From positions 1-64,000 of the forward strand of contig CAVOSJ010000003.1 in assembly GCA_963698885.1 (NCBI GenBank): 64,000 nucleotides of DNA. Direction: 5' to 3'. Shown here in pieces: positions 20,458 to 30,144 of the stretch (positions are counted from its first letter, which is position 1; each line of letters opens with the position of its first letter). The notes below the pieces were generated by a model. It was not told where the DNA came from, ran no database searches, and worked only from the letters and a program-made list of their open reading frames with translations. The stretch comes from JBARKJ01 sp963698885 (lineage in GTDB: Bacteria > Nitrospirota > JACRHJ01). The translations under genes were made by a program, and so were the position numbers.

Positions 20458-20835
20458 ATGCAGACGCCCGGAACTCTTCTCCCGCTTGATTACTGGCCAG
20501 TCGTAATATATTTAGCCGTCGCGGTCGCGTTCGGCGTCGTAACCATATCCTTAGGAACCCTTCTCCGCCCAAGCCGTCCGAACGTTTCAAAGCTTTCCCC
20601 TTACGAGTGCGGCTGTCCGCCGGTAGGGGACGCCAGAGAGCAGTTCTCGGTCCGCTTTTACATCGTCGCGATGCTCTTCGTCCTGTTCGACCTGGAAGCC
20701 GTGTTCATGTACCCCTGGGCGATATCGTTTAACAAGCTTGGCATGTTCGGGTTCGTGGAGATGCTTGTCTTTATCGCGATACTCCTGGTCGGATATTTCT
20801 ACGCCTGGAAAAAGGGAGCTCTTGAATGGGACTGA
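20458..20835 (+). CDS. nuoA: NADH-quinone oxidoreductase subunit A
   Basis: 125 residues, three membrane helices. The cysteine-containing loop YECGCPPVGDAREQFSVRFY between helices 1 and 2 is the family hallmark near the quinone channel. It is the first gene of the operon and overlaps nuoB by 10 bp. Confidence 0.97.
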   Translation: MQTPGTLLPLDYWPVVIYLAVAVAFGVVTISLGTLLRPSRPNVSKLSPYECGCPPVGDAREQFSVRFYIVAMLFVLFDLEAVFMYPWAISFNKLGMFGFVEMLVFIAILLVGYFYAWKKGALEWD

Positions 20836-21332
20836 TCGAAGGACGTTTCGAAGACAATTTCGTCACCACCAAGATAGACTGGGTAATCAACGCCGCGAGG
20901 GCGTATTCCATCTGGCCGATGACCTTCGGGCTGGCATGCTGCGCGATAGAGATGATACACGCATACGGCGCGCCGCAGATGGACTTCGACCGGTTCGGCG
21001 TCATACCGCGCGCGACGCCCAGGCAGTCCGACCTTATGATAGTCGCCGGGACACTTACGAAGAAGATGGCCCCCGTCTTAAGGAAAGTTTACGACCAGAT
21101 GCCGGAGCCCAGGTGGGTCATAGCGATGGGGAGCTGCGCCTGTACCGGCAACATCTACCAGACATACAGCGTGGTCCGGGGCGTGGACCTTATAGTGCCT
21201 GTGGACGTCTTCGTCCCGGGCTGTCCGCCCAGGCCGGAGGCGCTGTTCTTTGCGGTGAAGAAACTCCAGGACAAGATAATGAGCGCCAGGTACGTGCGTA
21301 AGCCGCTCTTCGCCGGGAAGGAAATAGCCTAA
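20826..21332 (+). CDS. nuoB: NADH-quinone oxidoreductase subunit B
   Basis: 168 residues. It carries the terminal N2 4Fe-4S cluster that reduces quinone; the tandem cysteines in FGLACCAIEM and later GSCACTG and VPGCPPRPEA supply the ligands. Length and motifs are normal. Confidence 0.98.
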   Translation: MGLIEGRFEDNFVTTKIDWVINAARAYSIWPMTFGLACCAIEMIHAYGAPQMDFDRFGVIPRATPRQSDLMIVAGTLTKKMAPVLRKVYDQMPEPRWVIAMGSCACTGNIYQTYSVVRGVDLIVPVDVFVPGCPPRPEALFFAVKKLQDKIMSARYVRKPLFAGKEIA

Positions 21333-21333
21333 G

Positions 21334-21822
21334 GTGCATCCCGATAATATTGTCGAGCAGATAAGAGAGCGTTTCCCGGACGAGACAACCGGTTCAGGGA
21401 GCGCCTATGGGCAGAGCTGGGCCGTCGTCAAGAGGGACAAGCTCCTGGATATATGCCGCTTCCTGAAGGACGACCCGGACGTAAAGATGGACTACCTGAT
21501 AGACCTTACCGCGGTGGACTGGCTGCCGAAGTCCCCGAGGTTCGAGGTGGTCTATAACATGCACTCGATGAAGCACGGCCACAGAATCCGCCTCAAGGTG
21601 CCGGTGGAGGACGACGGGGACCCCTGGGTGCCGACGGTTTCCGGCATCTGGAGGACCGCCTGCTGGCACGAGAGAGAGACTTACGACCTTTTCGGAATCC
21701 TGTTCCGCGGCAACCAGGACTTAAGAAGGATACTGCTGCCGGAAGACTGGGAAGGCCATCCGCTCCGGAAAGATTACCCCATCGAGGGGCCCGAGTGGAC
21801 ATTCGAGCCCTGGCCGGAGTAA
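21334..21822 (+). CDS. nuoC: NADH-quinone oxidoreductase subunit C
   Basis: 162 residues of the 30-kDa subunit family, with the conserved ERETYDLFGI and LPEDWEGHPLRKDYP segments. GTG start directly after nuoB's stop. It is separate from nuoD, not fused as in E. coli. Confidence 0.97.
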   Translation: MHPDNIVEQIRERFPDETTGSGSAYGQSWAVVKRDKLLDICRFLKDDPDVKMDYLIDLTAVDWLPKSPRFEVVYNMHSMKHGHRIRLKVPVEDDGDPWVPTVSGIWRTACWHERETYDLFGILFRGNQDLRRILLPEDWEGHPLRKDYPIEGPEWTFEPWPE

Positions 21823-21831
21823 AGTTCAAAA

Positions 21832-21878
21832 CCTGTTACCTTTTTGGTAAAAAGGTAACGCCAAAAACTTTTAAACTG
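21832..21878 (+). repeat. Intergenic palindrome, family A, copy 1 (nuoC/nuoD)
   Basis: A perfect 11-bp stem (21835-21845 with 21849-21859) with a 3-nt loop is followed by CGCCAAAAACTTTTAAA. The same unit recurs at 29725, 30080 (inverted) and 46873. Confidence 0.9.
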
Positions 21879-21895
21879 TTTCAACGAGTATAAAA

Positions 21896-23071
21896 TTGCC
21901 GATTACCACTAAAGAAATAACCATAAACATGGGACCTCAGCACCCCAGCACGCACGGGGTCTTAAGGCTCATACTGGAGCTGGACGGCGAAGTCGTCATC
22001 TCCTGCACGCCGCATATCGGATACCTCCACAGGGGTTCGGAAAAGCTTGCGGAGACAAAGACGTACCAGCAGATAGTCCCGCTTACGGACCGCTTCGACT
22101 ACCTCTCCTGCGGCAACAACAACCTGGCCTATGCCATCGCGGTGGAGCAAATGATGGGGATCGAGGTCCCGGAGCGGGCCGATTACCTGCGCGTCATAGT
22201 CGCGGAGCTGTCCAGGCTATCCTCGCACCTGCTCTGGCTTGCCACCCACGCCGCGGACATCGGCGCCGTCACGGTCCTTCTGTACTGCCTCCGGGAGAGG
22301 GAAGAGATAATGAACCTCTTCGAGATCCTCTGCGGGGCGAGGTTAACTGTATCCTACATCAACATCGGCGGTGTAAGGCGCGACGCCACCCCCGAATTCT
22401 TCCGGCGCACGCGGGAGTTCATGGACGTGATGCCGAAGAGGATACAGGAATACAACACCCTCATAATGCAGAACCGCATCTGGCTTGGCCGCACGAAGGG
22501 CATCGGGATAATATCTTATAACGAAGCCATAGACTGGGGACTTACCGGCGGATCGCTCCGTGGTTCAGGGGTGGACTACGATTTGAGGAAAGCCATGCCG
22601 TACGCGGCATACGACAGGCTGAGGTTCGAGGTACCCCTGGGAGGCAGGGGCGACGTGTACGACCGGTACATAGTGCGCATGGACGAGATGAACGAGTCCA
22701 TCAGCATGATAAAGCAGTGCATCCAGCACATGCCCGACGGCCCGTACAAGGCCGACATACCCACGGTGACGCTTCCGCCCAAGGACCGCGTGATGCAGGA
22801 CATAGAGACGCTGGTCCACCAGTTCGTGCTCGTTTCCAAGGGCTTTCCGGTGCCTAAAGGGGAAATTTATGTGGGTGCCGAGGTGCCGAAAGGCGAGCTC
22901 GGGTTCTATATCGTATCCGACGGCTCGGAGAAGCCGATGCGCATGAAGGTGCGCTCCCCGAGCTTCGTGAACCTCCAGTGCCTGCCCAGGATGGTGCAGG
23001 GGCACATGATAGCCGACATCGTCTCCTGCATCGGGAGCATAGATATAGTTCTGGGCGAAGTGGACAGGTAA
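21896..23071 (+). CDS. nuoD: NADH-quinone oxidoreductase subunit D
   Basis: 391 residues of the 49-kDa subunit, which forms the quinone site with NuoB. The GPQHPSTHGVLR segment near the N-terminus and HIGYLHRGSEKLAE are diagnostic. The start is TTG 21896 with a weak ribosome site, just after the intergenic palindrome. Confidence 0.97.
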   Translation: MPITTKEITINMGPQHPSTHGVLRLILELDGEVVISCTPHIGYLHRGSEKLAETKTYQQIVPLTDRFDYLSCGNNNLAYAIAVEQMMGIEVPERADYLRVIVAELSRLSSHLLWLATHAADIGAVTVLLYCLREREEIMNLFEILCGARLTVSYINIGGVRRDATPEFFRRTREFMDVMPKRIQEYNTLIMQNRIWLGRTKGIGIISYNEAIDWGLTGGSLRGSGVDYDLRKAMPYAAYDRLRFEVPLGGRGDVYDRYIVRMDEMNESISMIKQCIQHMPDGPYKADIPTVTLPPKDRVMQDIETLVHQFVLVSKGFPVPKGEIYVGAEVPKGELGFYIVSDGSEKPMRMKVRSPSFVNLQCLPRMVQGHMIADIVSCIGSIDIVLGEVDR

Positions 23072-23075
23072 ATAA

Positions 23076-23546
23076 ATGATTACGTTAAGCGAAAATACAC
23101 TCCAGGAAATCGAACGGGCCGCGTCCAAGTACGTGGACAGGAAGAGCGCGCTGATGGCGGGGCTCTGGGCGGCCCAGGAGGAGTACGGGCACCTCTCCGC
23201 CGAAGTCATAGAAGCGGTGGCGGCGGCGATAGGCGTATCGAACGCGAAGGCCCAGGGGCTGGCTACATATCATTCGCTCTACTGGAAGAAGCCCGTCGGC
23301 AAATACGTCGTCATGCTCTGCACGAACATAGCGTGCACGCTCTGCGGCGCGGAGACTTATCTCGAACACCTGGAGAGGAAGCTCGGAATAAACGAGGGAG
23401 AGACTACCCCCGACGGGAGGTTCACCCTCCAGGAAGTGGAATGCATAGGCGCATGCGGCAACGCCCCGGCGATGGTCATAAACGAGACGTTCTATTACGA
23501 CCTGACGTCTGAGAAAATAGACGGGATACTGGCGAGTCTGAAATAA
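23076..23546 (+). CDS. nuoE: NADH-quinone oxidoreductase subunit E
   Basis: 156 residues of the 24-kDa subunit. The 2Fe-2S ligands are seen as CTNIAC and CIGAC, spaced as in the family. It pairs with NuoF in the NADH-oxidising arm. Confidence 0.97.
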   Translation: MITLSENTLQEIERAASKYVDRKSALMAGLWAAQEEYGHLSAEVIEAVAAAIGVSNAKAQGLATYHSLYWKKPVGKYVVMLCTNIACTLCGAETYLEHLERKLGINEGETTPDGRFTLQEVECIGACGNAPAMVINETFYYDLTSEKIDGILASLK

Positions 23547-23553
23547 AAGCAAA

Positions 23554-23596
23554 ACCCCACTTTCTTTTTGCGGAAAAAGAAAGCGGCCAAAGAAAA
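23554..23596 (+). repeat. Intergenic palindrome, family B, first unit (nuoE/nuoF)
   Basis: A perfect 10-bp stem (CTTTCTTTTT, 23560-23569, with 23574-23583) is followed by GCGGCCAAAGAAAA. An inverted relative lies at 49868-49916. Confidence 0.85.
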
Positions 23597-23608
23597 ACGA
23601 AACTAAAG

Positions 23609-23666
23609 TCCCGCTTTCTTTTGGTACTTTTCTTTCCCGCGAAAGAAAAGTACGGTTTTTGAGGTT
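23609..23666 (+). repeat. Intergenic palindrome, family B, second unit (nuoE/nuoF)
   Basis: CCCGCTTTCTTTTG followed by a perfect 13-bp stem (23624-23636 with 23641-23653, loop CCGC) and CGGTTTTTGAGGTTC. It closely matches the unit at 46918-47006. Confidence 0.9.
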
Positions 23667-23678
23667 CCTGGAACTTAC

Positions 23679-24959
23679 ATGGAAAAGATTCTTCTAAAAA
23701 ACGCCGACGTCCCGAACATAAACGATATAGAAGTCTATATCGCGCACGGCGGATATAAATCGCTGGACAAGGCGTTCCAGATGGGGCCGAAGGACGTCCT
23801 GGAAGAAGTGAAACGCTCGGGGCTGCGGGGCCGGGGCGGCGCGTGGTTCCCCGCCGGGATGAAATGGCAGTTCTGCGTCGAGGTAAATAAATTCCCGAAG
23901 TACCTCATAGCGAACGCGGACGAGGGCGAGCCCGCGACATTCAAGGACAGGCCGTTCCTTGAGAAAGACCCGCACCAGCTTATCGAAGGCATGATCGTCT
24001 CCGCTTACGCGATAGGCGCTTCCAAGGGCTACATCTACCTCCGCGGCGAATACCCGCAGGGCTACAAGGTATTAAATGCCGCTATCGACCAGGCGTACAA
24101 AAAGAACATCCTGGGAAATAACATAAAGGGCACGGACTTTTCGTTCGACCTGGCCGTCCACAGGGGCGCGGGCGCTTACATCTGCGGCGAGGCCTCGGCG
24201 CTTATCGAATCCCTGGAAGGAAAGCGCGGCCAGTTCCGCGTCAGGCCGCCGTACATGGCCACGCACGGCGCGTTTGGGATGCCGACTGTCGTTAACAACG
24301 TCGAGACGCTGGTAAACGTTTCGCACATAATAAACGGCGGTGCGGACTGGTGGGCCTCCATAGGCTCGAAGGACTCGCCGGGGCCGAAGGTATTCGGGAT
24401 AAGCGGGCACTTGAATAAACCGGGGCTGTACGAACTGCCGATGGGCGTGACGCTGCGCGAACTGATTTACGAGCACGGCGGCGGCATAAAGGGCGGGAGG
24501 GAACTGAAAGCCATAATACCGGGCGGCGTCTCCACCTCGATGCTGACCCCGGACCACCTGGATATAAATATGGACGTGAAGTCGCTCCAGAGCGCCGGTT
24601 CCGCGATAGGCTCCGGCGCCACGACCGTAATGAGCGAGGACGCCTGCGTGGTGCACATGGTCTGGCGGGCGATGGCGTTCTTCTACCACGAGTCGTGCGG
24701 GCGCTGCACCCCGTGCAGGGAAGGCACGGACTGGATGGTCAGGATACTCGCGAGGATAGAGAACGGCGAGGGCAGGCTTGACGACCTGAAGATTCTGGAA
24801 GATGTCTGCCATACCATCCACAACAACTGCTTCTGCCCGCTTGGCGAGGGCGCGGTCAACCCGGTGCTCTCCGGCCTTAAATATTTCCGGCGGGATTTCG
24901 AGGAGCATATCATGAGGCGCGGCTGCCCGTTGGGCTTCAAGGCGAGGGCGAGGCACTGA
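23679..24959 (+). CDS. nuoF: NADH-quinone oxidoreductase subunit F
   Basis: 426 residues. It binds NADH and FMN and carries the N3 4Fe-4S cluster, seen as ESCGRCTPCREG with a later Cys in NNCFCPLG. The glycine-rich NADH motif reads GRGGAWFPAG instead of the usual GRGGAGFPTG, so a bulky Trp replaces a Gly. FMN-site residues such as NADEGEP are normal. It overlaps nuoG by one base (TGATG). Confidence 0.96.
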   Translation: MEKILLKNADVPNINDIEVYIAHGGYKSLDKAFQMGPKDVLEEVKRSGLRGRGGAWFPAGMKWQFCVEVNKFPKYLIANADEGEPATFKDRPFLEKDPHQLIEGMIVSAYAIGASKGYIYLRGEYPQGYKVLNAAIDQAYKKNILGNNIKGTDFSFDLAVHRGAGAYICGEASALIESLEGKRGQFRVRPPYMATHGAFGMPTVVNNVETLVNVSHIINGGADWWASIGSKDSPGPKVFGISGHLNKPGLYELPMGVTLRELIYEHGGGIKGGRELKAIIPGGVSTSMLTPDHLDINMDVKSLQSAGSAIGSGATTVMSEDACVVHMVWRAMAFFYHESCGRCTPCREGTDWMVRILARIENGEGRLDDLKILEDVCHTIHNNCFCPLGEGAVNPVLSGLKYFRRDFEEHIMRRGCPLGFKARARH

Positions 24960-27655
24960 TGATAAACATAAAGATAAACGGCATACCCCTGACGCTTGAG
25001 AAGTCGTCGAACATCATAGAGGCGGCGGCCAAGGTCGGCGTGCACGTGCCCCATTTCTGCTACCATAAAGAACTCTCGATATATGCAGGGTGCAGGATAT
25101 GCATGGTGGAGATAAAGGGCAGGCCGAAGCTGGTCCCGGCATGCGCGACGGCGGTATCGGACGGCATGGAGATAATCACTGAGTCCGAGAAGATAGCGAA
25201 ATCAAGGAAGGGAGTGCTGGAACTCCAGCTCACGCATCACCCGCTGGAATGCCCGGTCTGCGATAAGGGCGGCGAGTGCACGCTCCAGGACTACGCCTTC
25301 CGCTACGGCGCGGACCGCTCCCGCTTCATCGAACACAAGCGCGTGATACCGGTCAACTACGAGAACCCGCTCTTAGAGCGCAACATGGAGCGCTGCGTGA
25401 ACTGCAAGCGTTGCGTCCGCATCTGCGCCGAGGTTCAGGGCGACTGGGTGCTCTCGGACATGAACCGCGGCTCGCGGGTCACCATGGAGTCCTTCTGCGG
25501 CAACGAAGAGGAATGCGTCCACTGCGGGCACTGCCTCTCCAACTGCCCGGTCGGCGCCATCCAGAGCAGGCTTACCAAAAACCAGATACGCCCGTGGTTC
25601 GTGGAGCGGCAGGCGGAGACGATCTGCCCGTACTGCGGCGACGGCTGCACCCTGTACCTCCAGAGCAGGGAGGACACGATCATCCGCGCCCTTTCGGACG
25701 AGACTTATTCAAAAGGCAGCAACCGCGGAAGCCTCTGCGTGCGCGGCAGGTTCGGATACGATTTTCCGAACAACCCGGAGCGGCTGTCGAAACCTCTTAT
25801 AAAGAAAGACGGGAGCTTCGTCGAGGCCACGTGGGACGAAGCGATATCCTTCGTCTCCGATAAACTCGGCAGGATAAAATCATCCGCCGGGCCGGACGCC
25901 GTCGGCGCGGTAATCGGCGGGAGGAACACGAACGAAGAGTCCTACCTGCTTCAGAAGTTCATGCGCGTCGTGGTAGGGACGAACAACGTTGACAACATGG
26001 CCCGCCTCGGCCACGTGAACGCGCTCACCGCCCTGGAGGACGCCTTCGGCCTGGGCGGGATGACGAACCAGATTCAGGACATCGCCCAGTCGGGCGCGGT
26101 TTTCCTAATCGGAAACGACGCGGCCGCGGAGAACCCCATCACCGGGCTCGCCATAAAGCGCGCGGTATTCAAAAAAGGCGCGAAGCTGATCGTCGCCGAC
26201 GCGGGCAAGAACACGATGTCCAAACACGCCGCCTTGAGGCTAACCTACCGGCCCTGGACCGAGGGCAAACTTATAAGGGCGATGATAAACGTCGTGTTCG
26301 CGGAAAACCTCCAGGACAAGGCGCTCGAAGAAAAAAATAAGGCCCTGTTCGAGAAGATAAAGGCCCTGATGTCTCATAACACGCCGGAAAAGGCGGAGGA
26401 AGAGACGGGTATCCCGGCGGCCGACATAAGGAAGGCGGCGACGATTTTCGCCACCGCGCCCGCCGCGTCTATAGTCTTCGGCAGAGGTGTTACCGCGAGC
26501 ACATGCGGGTATAGGAATTCGCTTGCGCTTTCGGACCTCTCGCTCATTACCGGCAACGTCGGCCGCTCCGGCGGCGGCGTAAACCCGATGGCCGCCAAGG
26601 CAGGCGAGCAGGGAGCGTGCGATATGGGCGCCCTGCCCGACAGGCTGCCAGGCTACAGGAAAGTGGAAAACGTCGCGGACAGGAAGAGGCTCGGCTCGCT
26701 CTGGAGGACGGAGCTTTCCAGTAAACCCGGCCTGACCGTGATGGAGATGTTCGAAAGGGCGGCCACTGGCGAGCTTCAGGCGCTTTACGTCGTGGGCTCG
26801 GACCCGGCATTCGAGCTTCCGGACAGGGCAAAGACGATAGAGGCGCTTAAGAAAGTGAAGTTCCTGGTCGTCCAGGACGTGTTCATGAGCGAGACAGCCG
26901 CGCTCGCGGACGTCATCCTGCCTGCGGCCACCTTCGCGGAGAAGGACGGGACTTTCACAAACTCCGAGCGCAGGGTGCAGAGGATCCGCCCGGTAATGAA
27001 AGTCAGGCCCGGCGCAAAGCCGGACGGGGAGATAATCTCCCTCATATCCGACAAGATGGGCCGTCCGATGGACTGGAAGCCTTCGGTCGTCATGGATAAG
27101 ATCGCCATCTCCACCCCCATCTATGCGGGCATAACGCATGACCTGCTGGACCACGGCGGTGTGCAGTGGCCTTATTACGAAGAGATGAAATCGGGCACCG
27201 AGATACTTCACTCACACGGGTACGACGCCAAAAGGGCGGCCAAGGAAGAGGAGATCGCGGCGAAGATCACCAAGGCCGGTAACGTGAAAAAGGAGTTCGA
27301 TGAAGGTTTCCCGTTCTTCGCGGACATCGCCGTCTCTCTGTACCACTCCGGGACGACCACCCGGAAATCCAAGGGGCCGAACATGGTAGTGGGCAAGCCG
27401 TTCGCGGCGCTGAACCCGGCGGATGCGAAGGGGCTTGGCGTAGGCGAGGGGCAACTGGTAAAGGTACGCTCCCGTTCCGGGTCCCTGAAGCTTCACGTCA
27501 AGCTGGACCGCGAAGTGCCGAAGGGCATAGTGCATATCCCGGACCACTTCCTCGGCTTCGGGTGCAGCGCACTGACCGAGATAATACTTGACCCGGTGAA
27601 CAAGGTCCCGGCGGCGCGGTACTGGCCGGTATCCATAGAACCCGATCAAAATTAG
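24959..27655 (+). CDS. nuoG: NADH-quinone oxidoreductase subunit G
   Basis: 898 residues, the long form. The N-terminal plant-type 2Fe-2S site is followed by the His-ligated cluster (HHPLECPVCDKGGEC), then CVNCKRC and CVHCGHC. A molybdopterin-oxidoreductase-like domain follows and retains its own cluster motif, CPYCGDGC, so it probably carries the extra N7 cluster. A molydopterin-binding-like C-terminal domain closes the protein. No selenocysteine codon is seen. Confidence 0.96.
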   Translation: MINIKINGIPLTLEKSSNIIEAAAKVGVHVPHFCYHKELSIYAGCRICMVEIKGRPKLVPACATAVSDGMEIITESEKIAKSRKGVLELQLTHHPLECPVCDKGGECTLQDYAFRYGADRSRFIEHKRVIPVNYENPLLERNMERCVNCKRCVRICAEVQGDWVLSDMNRGSRVTMESFCGNEEECVHCGHCLSNCPVGAIQSRLTKNQIRPWFVERQAETICPYCGDGCTLYLQSREDTIIRALSDETYSKGSNRGSLCVRGRFGYDFPNNPERLSKPLIKKDGSFVEATWDEAISFVSDKLGRIKSSAGPDAVGAVIGGRNTNEESYLLQKFMRVVVGTNNVDNMARLGHVNALTALEDAFGLGGMTNQIQDIAQSGAVFLIGNDAAAENPITGLAIKRAVFKKGAKLIVADAGKNTMSKHAALRLTYRPWTEGKLIRAMINVVFAENLQDKALEEKNKALFEKIKALMSHNTPEKAEEETGIPAADIRKAATIFATAPAASIVFGRGVTASTCGYRNSLALSDLSLITGNVGRSGGGVNPMAAKAGEQGACDMGALPDRLPGYRKVENVADRKRLGSLWRTELSSKPGLTVMEMFERAATGELQALYVVGSDPAFELPDRAKTIEALKKVKFLVVQDVFMSETAALADVILPAATFAEKDGTFTNSERRVQRIRPVMKVRPGAKPDGEIISLISDKMGRPMDWKPSVVMDKIAISTPIYAGITHDLLDHGGVQWPYYEEMKSGTEILHSHGYDAKRAAKEEEIAAKITKAGNVKKEFDEGFPFFADIAVSLYHSGTTTRKSKGPNMVVGKPFAALNPADAKGLGVGEGQLVKVRSRSGSLKLHVKLDREVPKGIVHIPDHFLGFGCSALTEIILDPVNKVPAARYWPVSIEPDQN

Positions 27656-27670
27656 ACGGAGAATATAAAA

Positions 27671-28729
27671 GTGGGTTTCGCGGACTTCGGCATATATACC
27701 TTGATGACCCTGCTCGGGATAGCAGTGGTGCTCGTGTTCACCATGCTGAACGCGGCGTACCTGACCTACTACGAGCGCAAGGTGATGGGCCACATGCAGG
27801 CCAGAGTCGGGCCGATGCATACCGGGCCGCACGGCCTGCTCCAGCCGCTGGCGGACGGACTGAAGCTCTTCTTCAAGGAAGACATCATCCCGGCCAAAGC
27901 GGACAGGAAGGTATTCGTCCTGGCCCCGCTGATGGCGCTCGTCCCGGCGTTTGTGGCGTATGCGGTCGTGCCCTTCGGCCCGGAGGTGACCATATTCGGG
28001 CATACGATACACCTCTATGTGACGGACTTGAACATCGGCATACTCTACGTCCTGGCGCTCTCTTCGCTCGGCGCGTACGGGATAATCATGGCGGGATGGT
28101 CCTCCAACAGCAAGTACGCGCTGATGGGCGGCCTTCGCTCCGCGTCCCAGGTCATCAGCTATGAGATACCGATGGGGCTCGCGATAATATCGGTCCTGAT
28201 GATGTCCGGCTCGCTCTCGCTGGTGGATATAACGAAAGGGCAGGCGCATATCTGGAACATCGCCTATCAGCCGGTCGCCTTCATCATCTACATGATATCC
28301 GGGATAGCCGAGACGAACCGCGCGCCTTTCGACCTGCCGGAGGCGGAGAACGAGCTGGTGGCCGGGTTCCACGTCGAATACTCCGGGATGCGCTTCGCGT
28401 ATTTCTTCATGGCGGAATATGCGAACATGCTCATGGTCTCGTGCATGGCGGTGGTGCTCTTCCTGGGCGGCTGGAACCCCATAATCCCGCGCGCGGTGTT
28501 CGAGATGGTGCCGATCTTCGGGCAGTACCTGGGCTTCCTCGGCGACCCGGCGATATGGTGGTTCATCATCAAGATATACGCCTTCTTCTTCATGTTCCTC
28601 TGGATCAGGGCGACTCTGCCGAGGCTTCGGTACGACCAGCTCATGAGGCTCGGGTGGAAGATACTGATTCCGATAGGGCTTTTGAACATACTCGTGACGG
28701 GACTTATCAAGATACTTGTCCAAGGGTAA
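27671..28729 (+). CDS. nuoH: NADH-quinone oxidoreductase subunit H
   Basis: 352 residues with eight membrane helices. It forms the quinone entry and links the arms; the loops ERKVMGHMQARVGP, AETNRAPFDLPEAENELVAG and RATLPRLRYDQLM are family landmarks. GTG start. Confidence 0.97.
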   Translation: MGFADFGIYTLMTLLGIAVVLVFTMLNAAYLTYYERKVMGHMQARVGPMHTGPHGLLQPLADGLKLFFKEDIIPAKADRKVFVLAPLMALVPAFVAYAVVPFGPEVTIFGHTIHLYVTDLNIGILYVLALSSLGAYGIIMAGWSSNSKYALMGGLRSASQVISYEIPMGLAIISVLMMSGSLSLVDITKGQAHIWNIAYQPVAFIIYMISGIAETNRAPFDLPEAENELVAGFHVEYSGMRFAYFFMAEYANMLMVSCMAVVLFLGGWNPIIPRAVFEMVPIFGQYLGFLGDPAIWWFIIKIYAFFFMFLWIRATLPRLRYDQLMRLGWKILIPIGLLNILVTGLIKILVQG

Positions 28730-28744
28730 CAGGGGAGCCGGACT

Positions 28745-29212
28745 TTGAAGGGTTTCGAAAAGTTCATAAAGACGATCACCTTCTGGGAAATCCTCAAGGG
28801 GATGAAGCTCACGTTCTCCACCATGCTCACGAAGCCGGTGACGAAGCTCTACCCCATCGAGAGGCCGGTAATCCAGCCCGTGTTCAGGGGCCTTCACGCG
28901 ATGAGGCGCCACCCGGACGGGACCGAGATGTGCATCGCCTGCGGCCTCTGCGCGGCGTACTGCCCGACCGGCTGCATAAAGATAAAGACCTCCGAGGGGC
29001 CGGGACACAAGAAGAAGCTGGACTCATACGAGATAGAGCTTTTGAAGTGCCTGTTCTGCGGGTACTGTGTCGAGGCGTGCCCGGTACGGGCGCTCACCAT
29101 GACCCAGGAGTATGAGCTGGCGAGCTACTCCAAGGAGAAGCTCCTCTATACGAGGGAGATGTTACTCGCCAACGGCGACAGGTACAGAGGAAAGGAGACA
29201 CACTTAGACTGA
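28745..29212 (+). CDS. nuoI: NADH-quinone oxidoreductase subunit I
   Basis: 155 residues with two 4Fe-4S ferredoxin motifs, CIACGLCAAYC and CLFCGYCVEAC, for clusters N6a and N6b. The start is TTG 28745 with GGGGAG upstream. The stop overlaps nuoJ's ATG by one base. Confidence 0.97.
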   Translation: MKGFEKFIKTITFWEILKGMKLTFSTMLTKPVTKLYPIERPVIQPVFRGLHAMRRHPDGTEMCIACGLCAAYCPTGCIKIKTSEGPGHKKKLDSYEIELLKCLFCGYCVEACPVRALTMTQEYELASYSKEKLLYTREMLLANGDRYRGKETHLD

Positions 29213-29721
29213 TGCTACTGCAGGCAGGGTTCATATATTTCGCGTCCGTCATAGTGTTCTGCGCGCTCATGGTAATCACCAGGAAAAACCCGGTGCACTG
29301 CGCGCTCTTCATGCTCCCGCTGTTCTTCCACGTGGCGGGGCTTTTCATCATGCTGGACGCTGAGTTCGTCGCGGCGGTGCAGGTGCTTGTTTACGCCGGG
29401 GCGATCATGGTACTGTTCCTCTTCGTTATCATGCTCTTCCGGGCCGAGGGGATAAAGGAAAAGAGCTTCGTGCCGGGATGGCCCGTCGTCGCGCCGCTCG
29501 TTATCGCCCTCATGGGCCTTTTCATGTCGATACTGATGAAGGCAGACTTCAACGGGGTGCAGGACAAGTACACCGTCGAGATGGTGAAGGCGGCCGGAAA
29601 CTCTCAGACGATAGGCATGGTGCTCTACTCGGACTATCTCTTCCCGTTCGAGGTCGCGTCGATCATCCTGCTGGTTGCGATGGTGGGCGCGATAGTACTG
29701 GCGAAGAAGAAGATCGATTAA
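29212..29721 (+). CDS. nuoJ: NADH-quinone oxidoreductase subunit J
   Basis: 169 residues, five membrane helices, including the VQVLVYAGAIMVLFLFVIML helix of the family with its pi-bulge region. Followed by an intergenic palindrome. Confidence 0.96.
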   Translation: MLLQAGFIYFASVIVFCALMVITRKNPVHCALFMLPLFFHVAGLFIMLDAEFVAAVQVLVYAGAIMVLFLFVIMLFRAEGIKEKSFVPGWPVVAPLVIALMGLFMSILMKADFNGVQDKYTVEMVKAAGNSQTIGMVLYSDYLFPFEVASIILLVAMVGAIVLAKKKID

Positions 29722-29724
29722 AGA

Positions 29725-29767
29725 CCTGTTACCTTTTTGGAAAAAGGTAACGCCAAAAACTTTTAAA
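29725..29767 (+). repeat. Intergenic palindrome, family A, copy 2 (nuoJ/nuoK)
   Basis: A perfect 11-bp stem (29728-29738 with 29741-29751) followed by CGCCAAAAACTTTTAAAA, same orientation as copy 1. Confidence 0.9.
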
Positions 29768-29777
29768 AGGTGAAATA

Positions 29778-30080
29778 ATGATACCGCTTTCCTGGTACAT
29801 AGCTCTTAGCGTCGTGGTGTTCTCCATAGGAGTCCTGGGCGTCTTAATCAGGCGGAACGTCATAATAATCTTCATGTGCATCGAGCTTATCTTAAACTCC
29901 GTGAACATCGCCCTGGTCGCCTTCTCGCATTACCTGAACTCCATGCGGGGGCAGATTTTCGTTTTCTTCATAATGACGGTCGCGGCGGCGGAGGCGGCGA
30001 TAGGCCTGGCCATAATCATCTCCATGTACAGGAACAAGGAGACGCTGAATACGTCCGAGATTAATATAATGAAGTGGTAA
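29778..30080 (+). CDS. nuoK: NADH-quinone oxidoreductase subunit K
   Basis: 100 residues, three membrane helices with the two conserved buried glutamates (CIELILNSVN and AAAEAAIGLA). Flanked on both sides by family A palindromes, in opposite orientations. Confidence 0.97.
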   Translation: MIPLSWYIALSVVVFSIGVLGVLIRRNVIIIFMCIELILNSVNIALVAFSHYLNSMRGQIFVFFIMTVAAAEAAIGLAIIISMYRNKETLNTSEINIMKW

Positions 30081-30124
30081 AAAGTTTTTGGCGTTACCTT
30101 TTTACCAAAAAGGTAACGGTTTTA
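30080..30124 (-). repeat. Intergenic palindrome, family A, copy 3, inverted (nuoK/nuoL)
   Basis: This is the reverse complement of copies 1 and 2 (AAAAGTTTTTGGCGTTACC followed by the returning arm). The opposite orientation shows that the unit has inserted or been duplicated independently of the gene direction. Confidence 0.9.
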
Positions 30125-30144
30125 AGGTATAACACGAGACCCCA

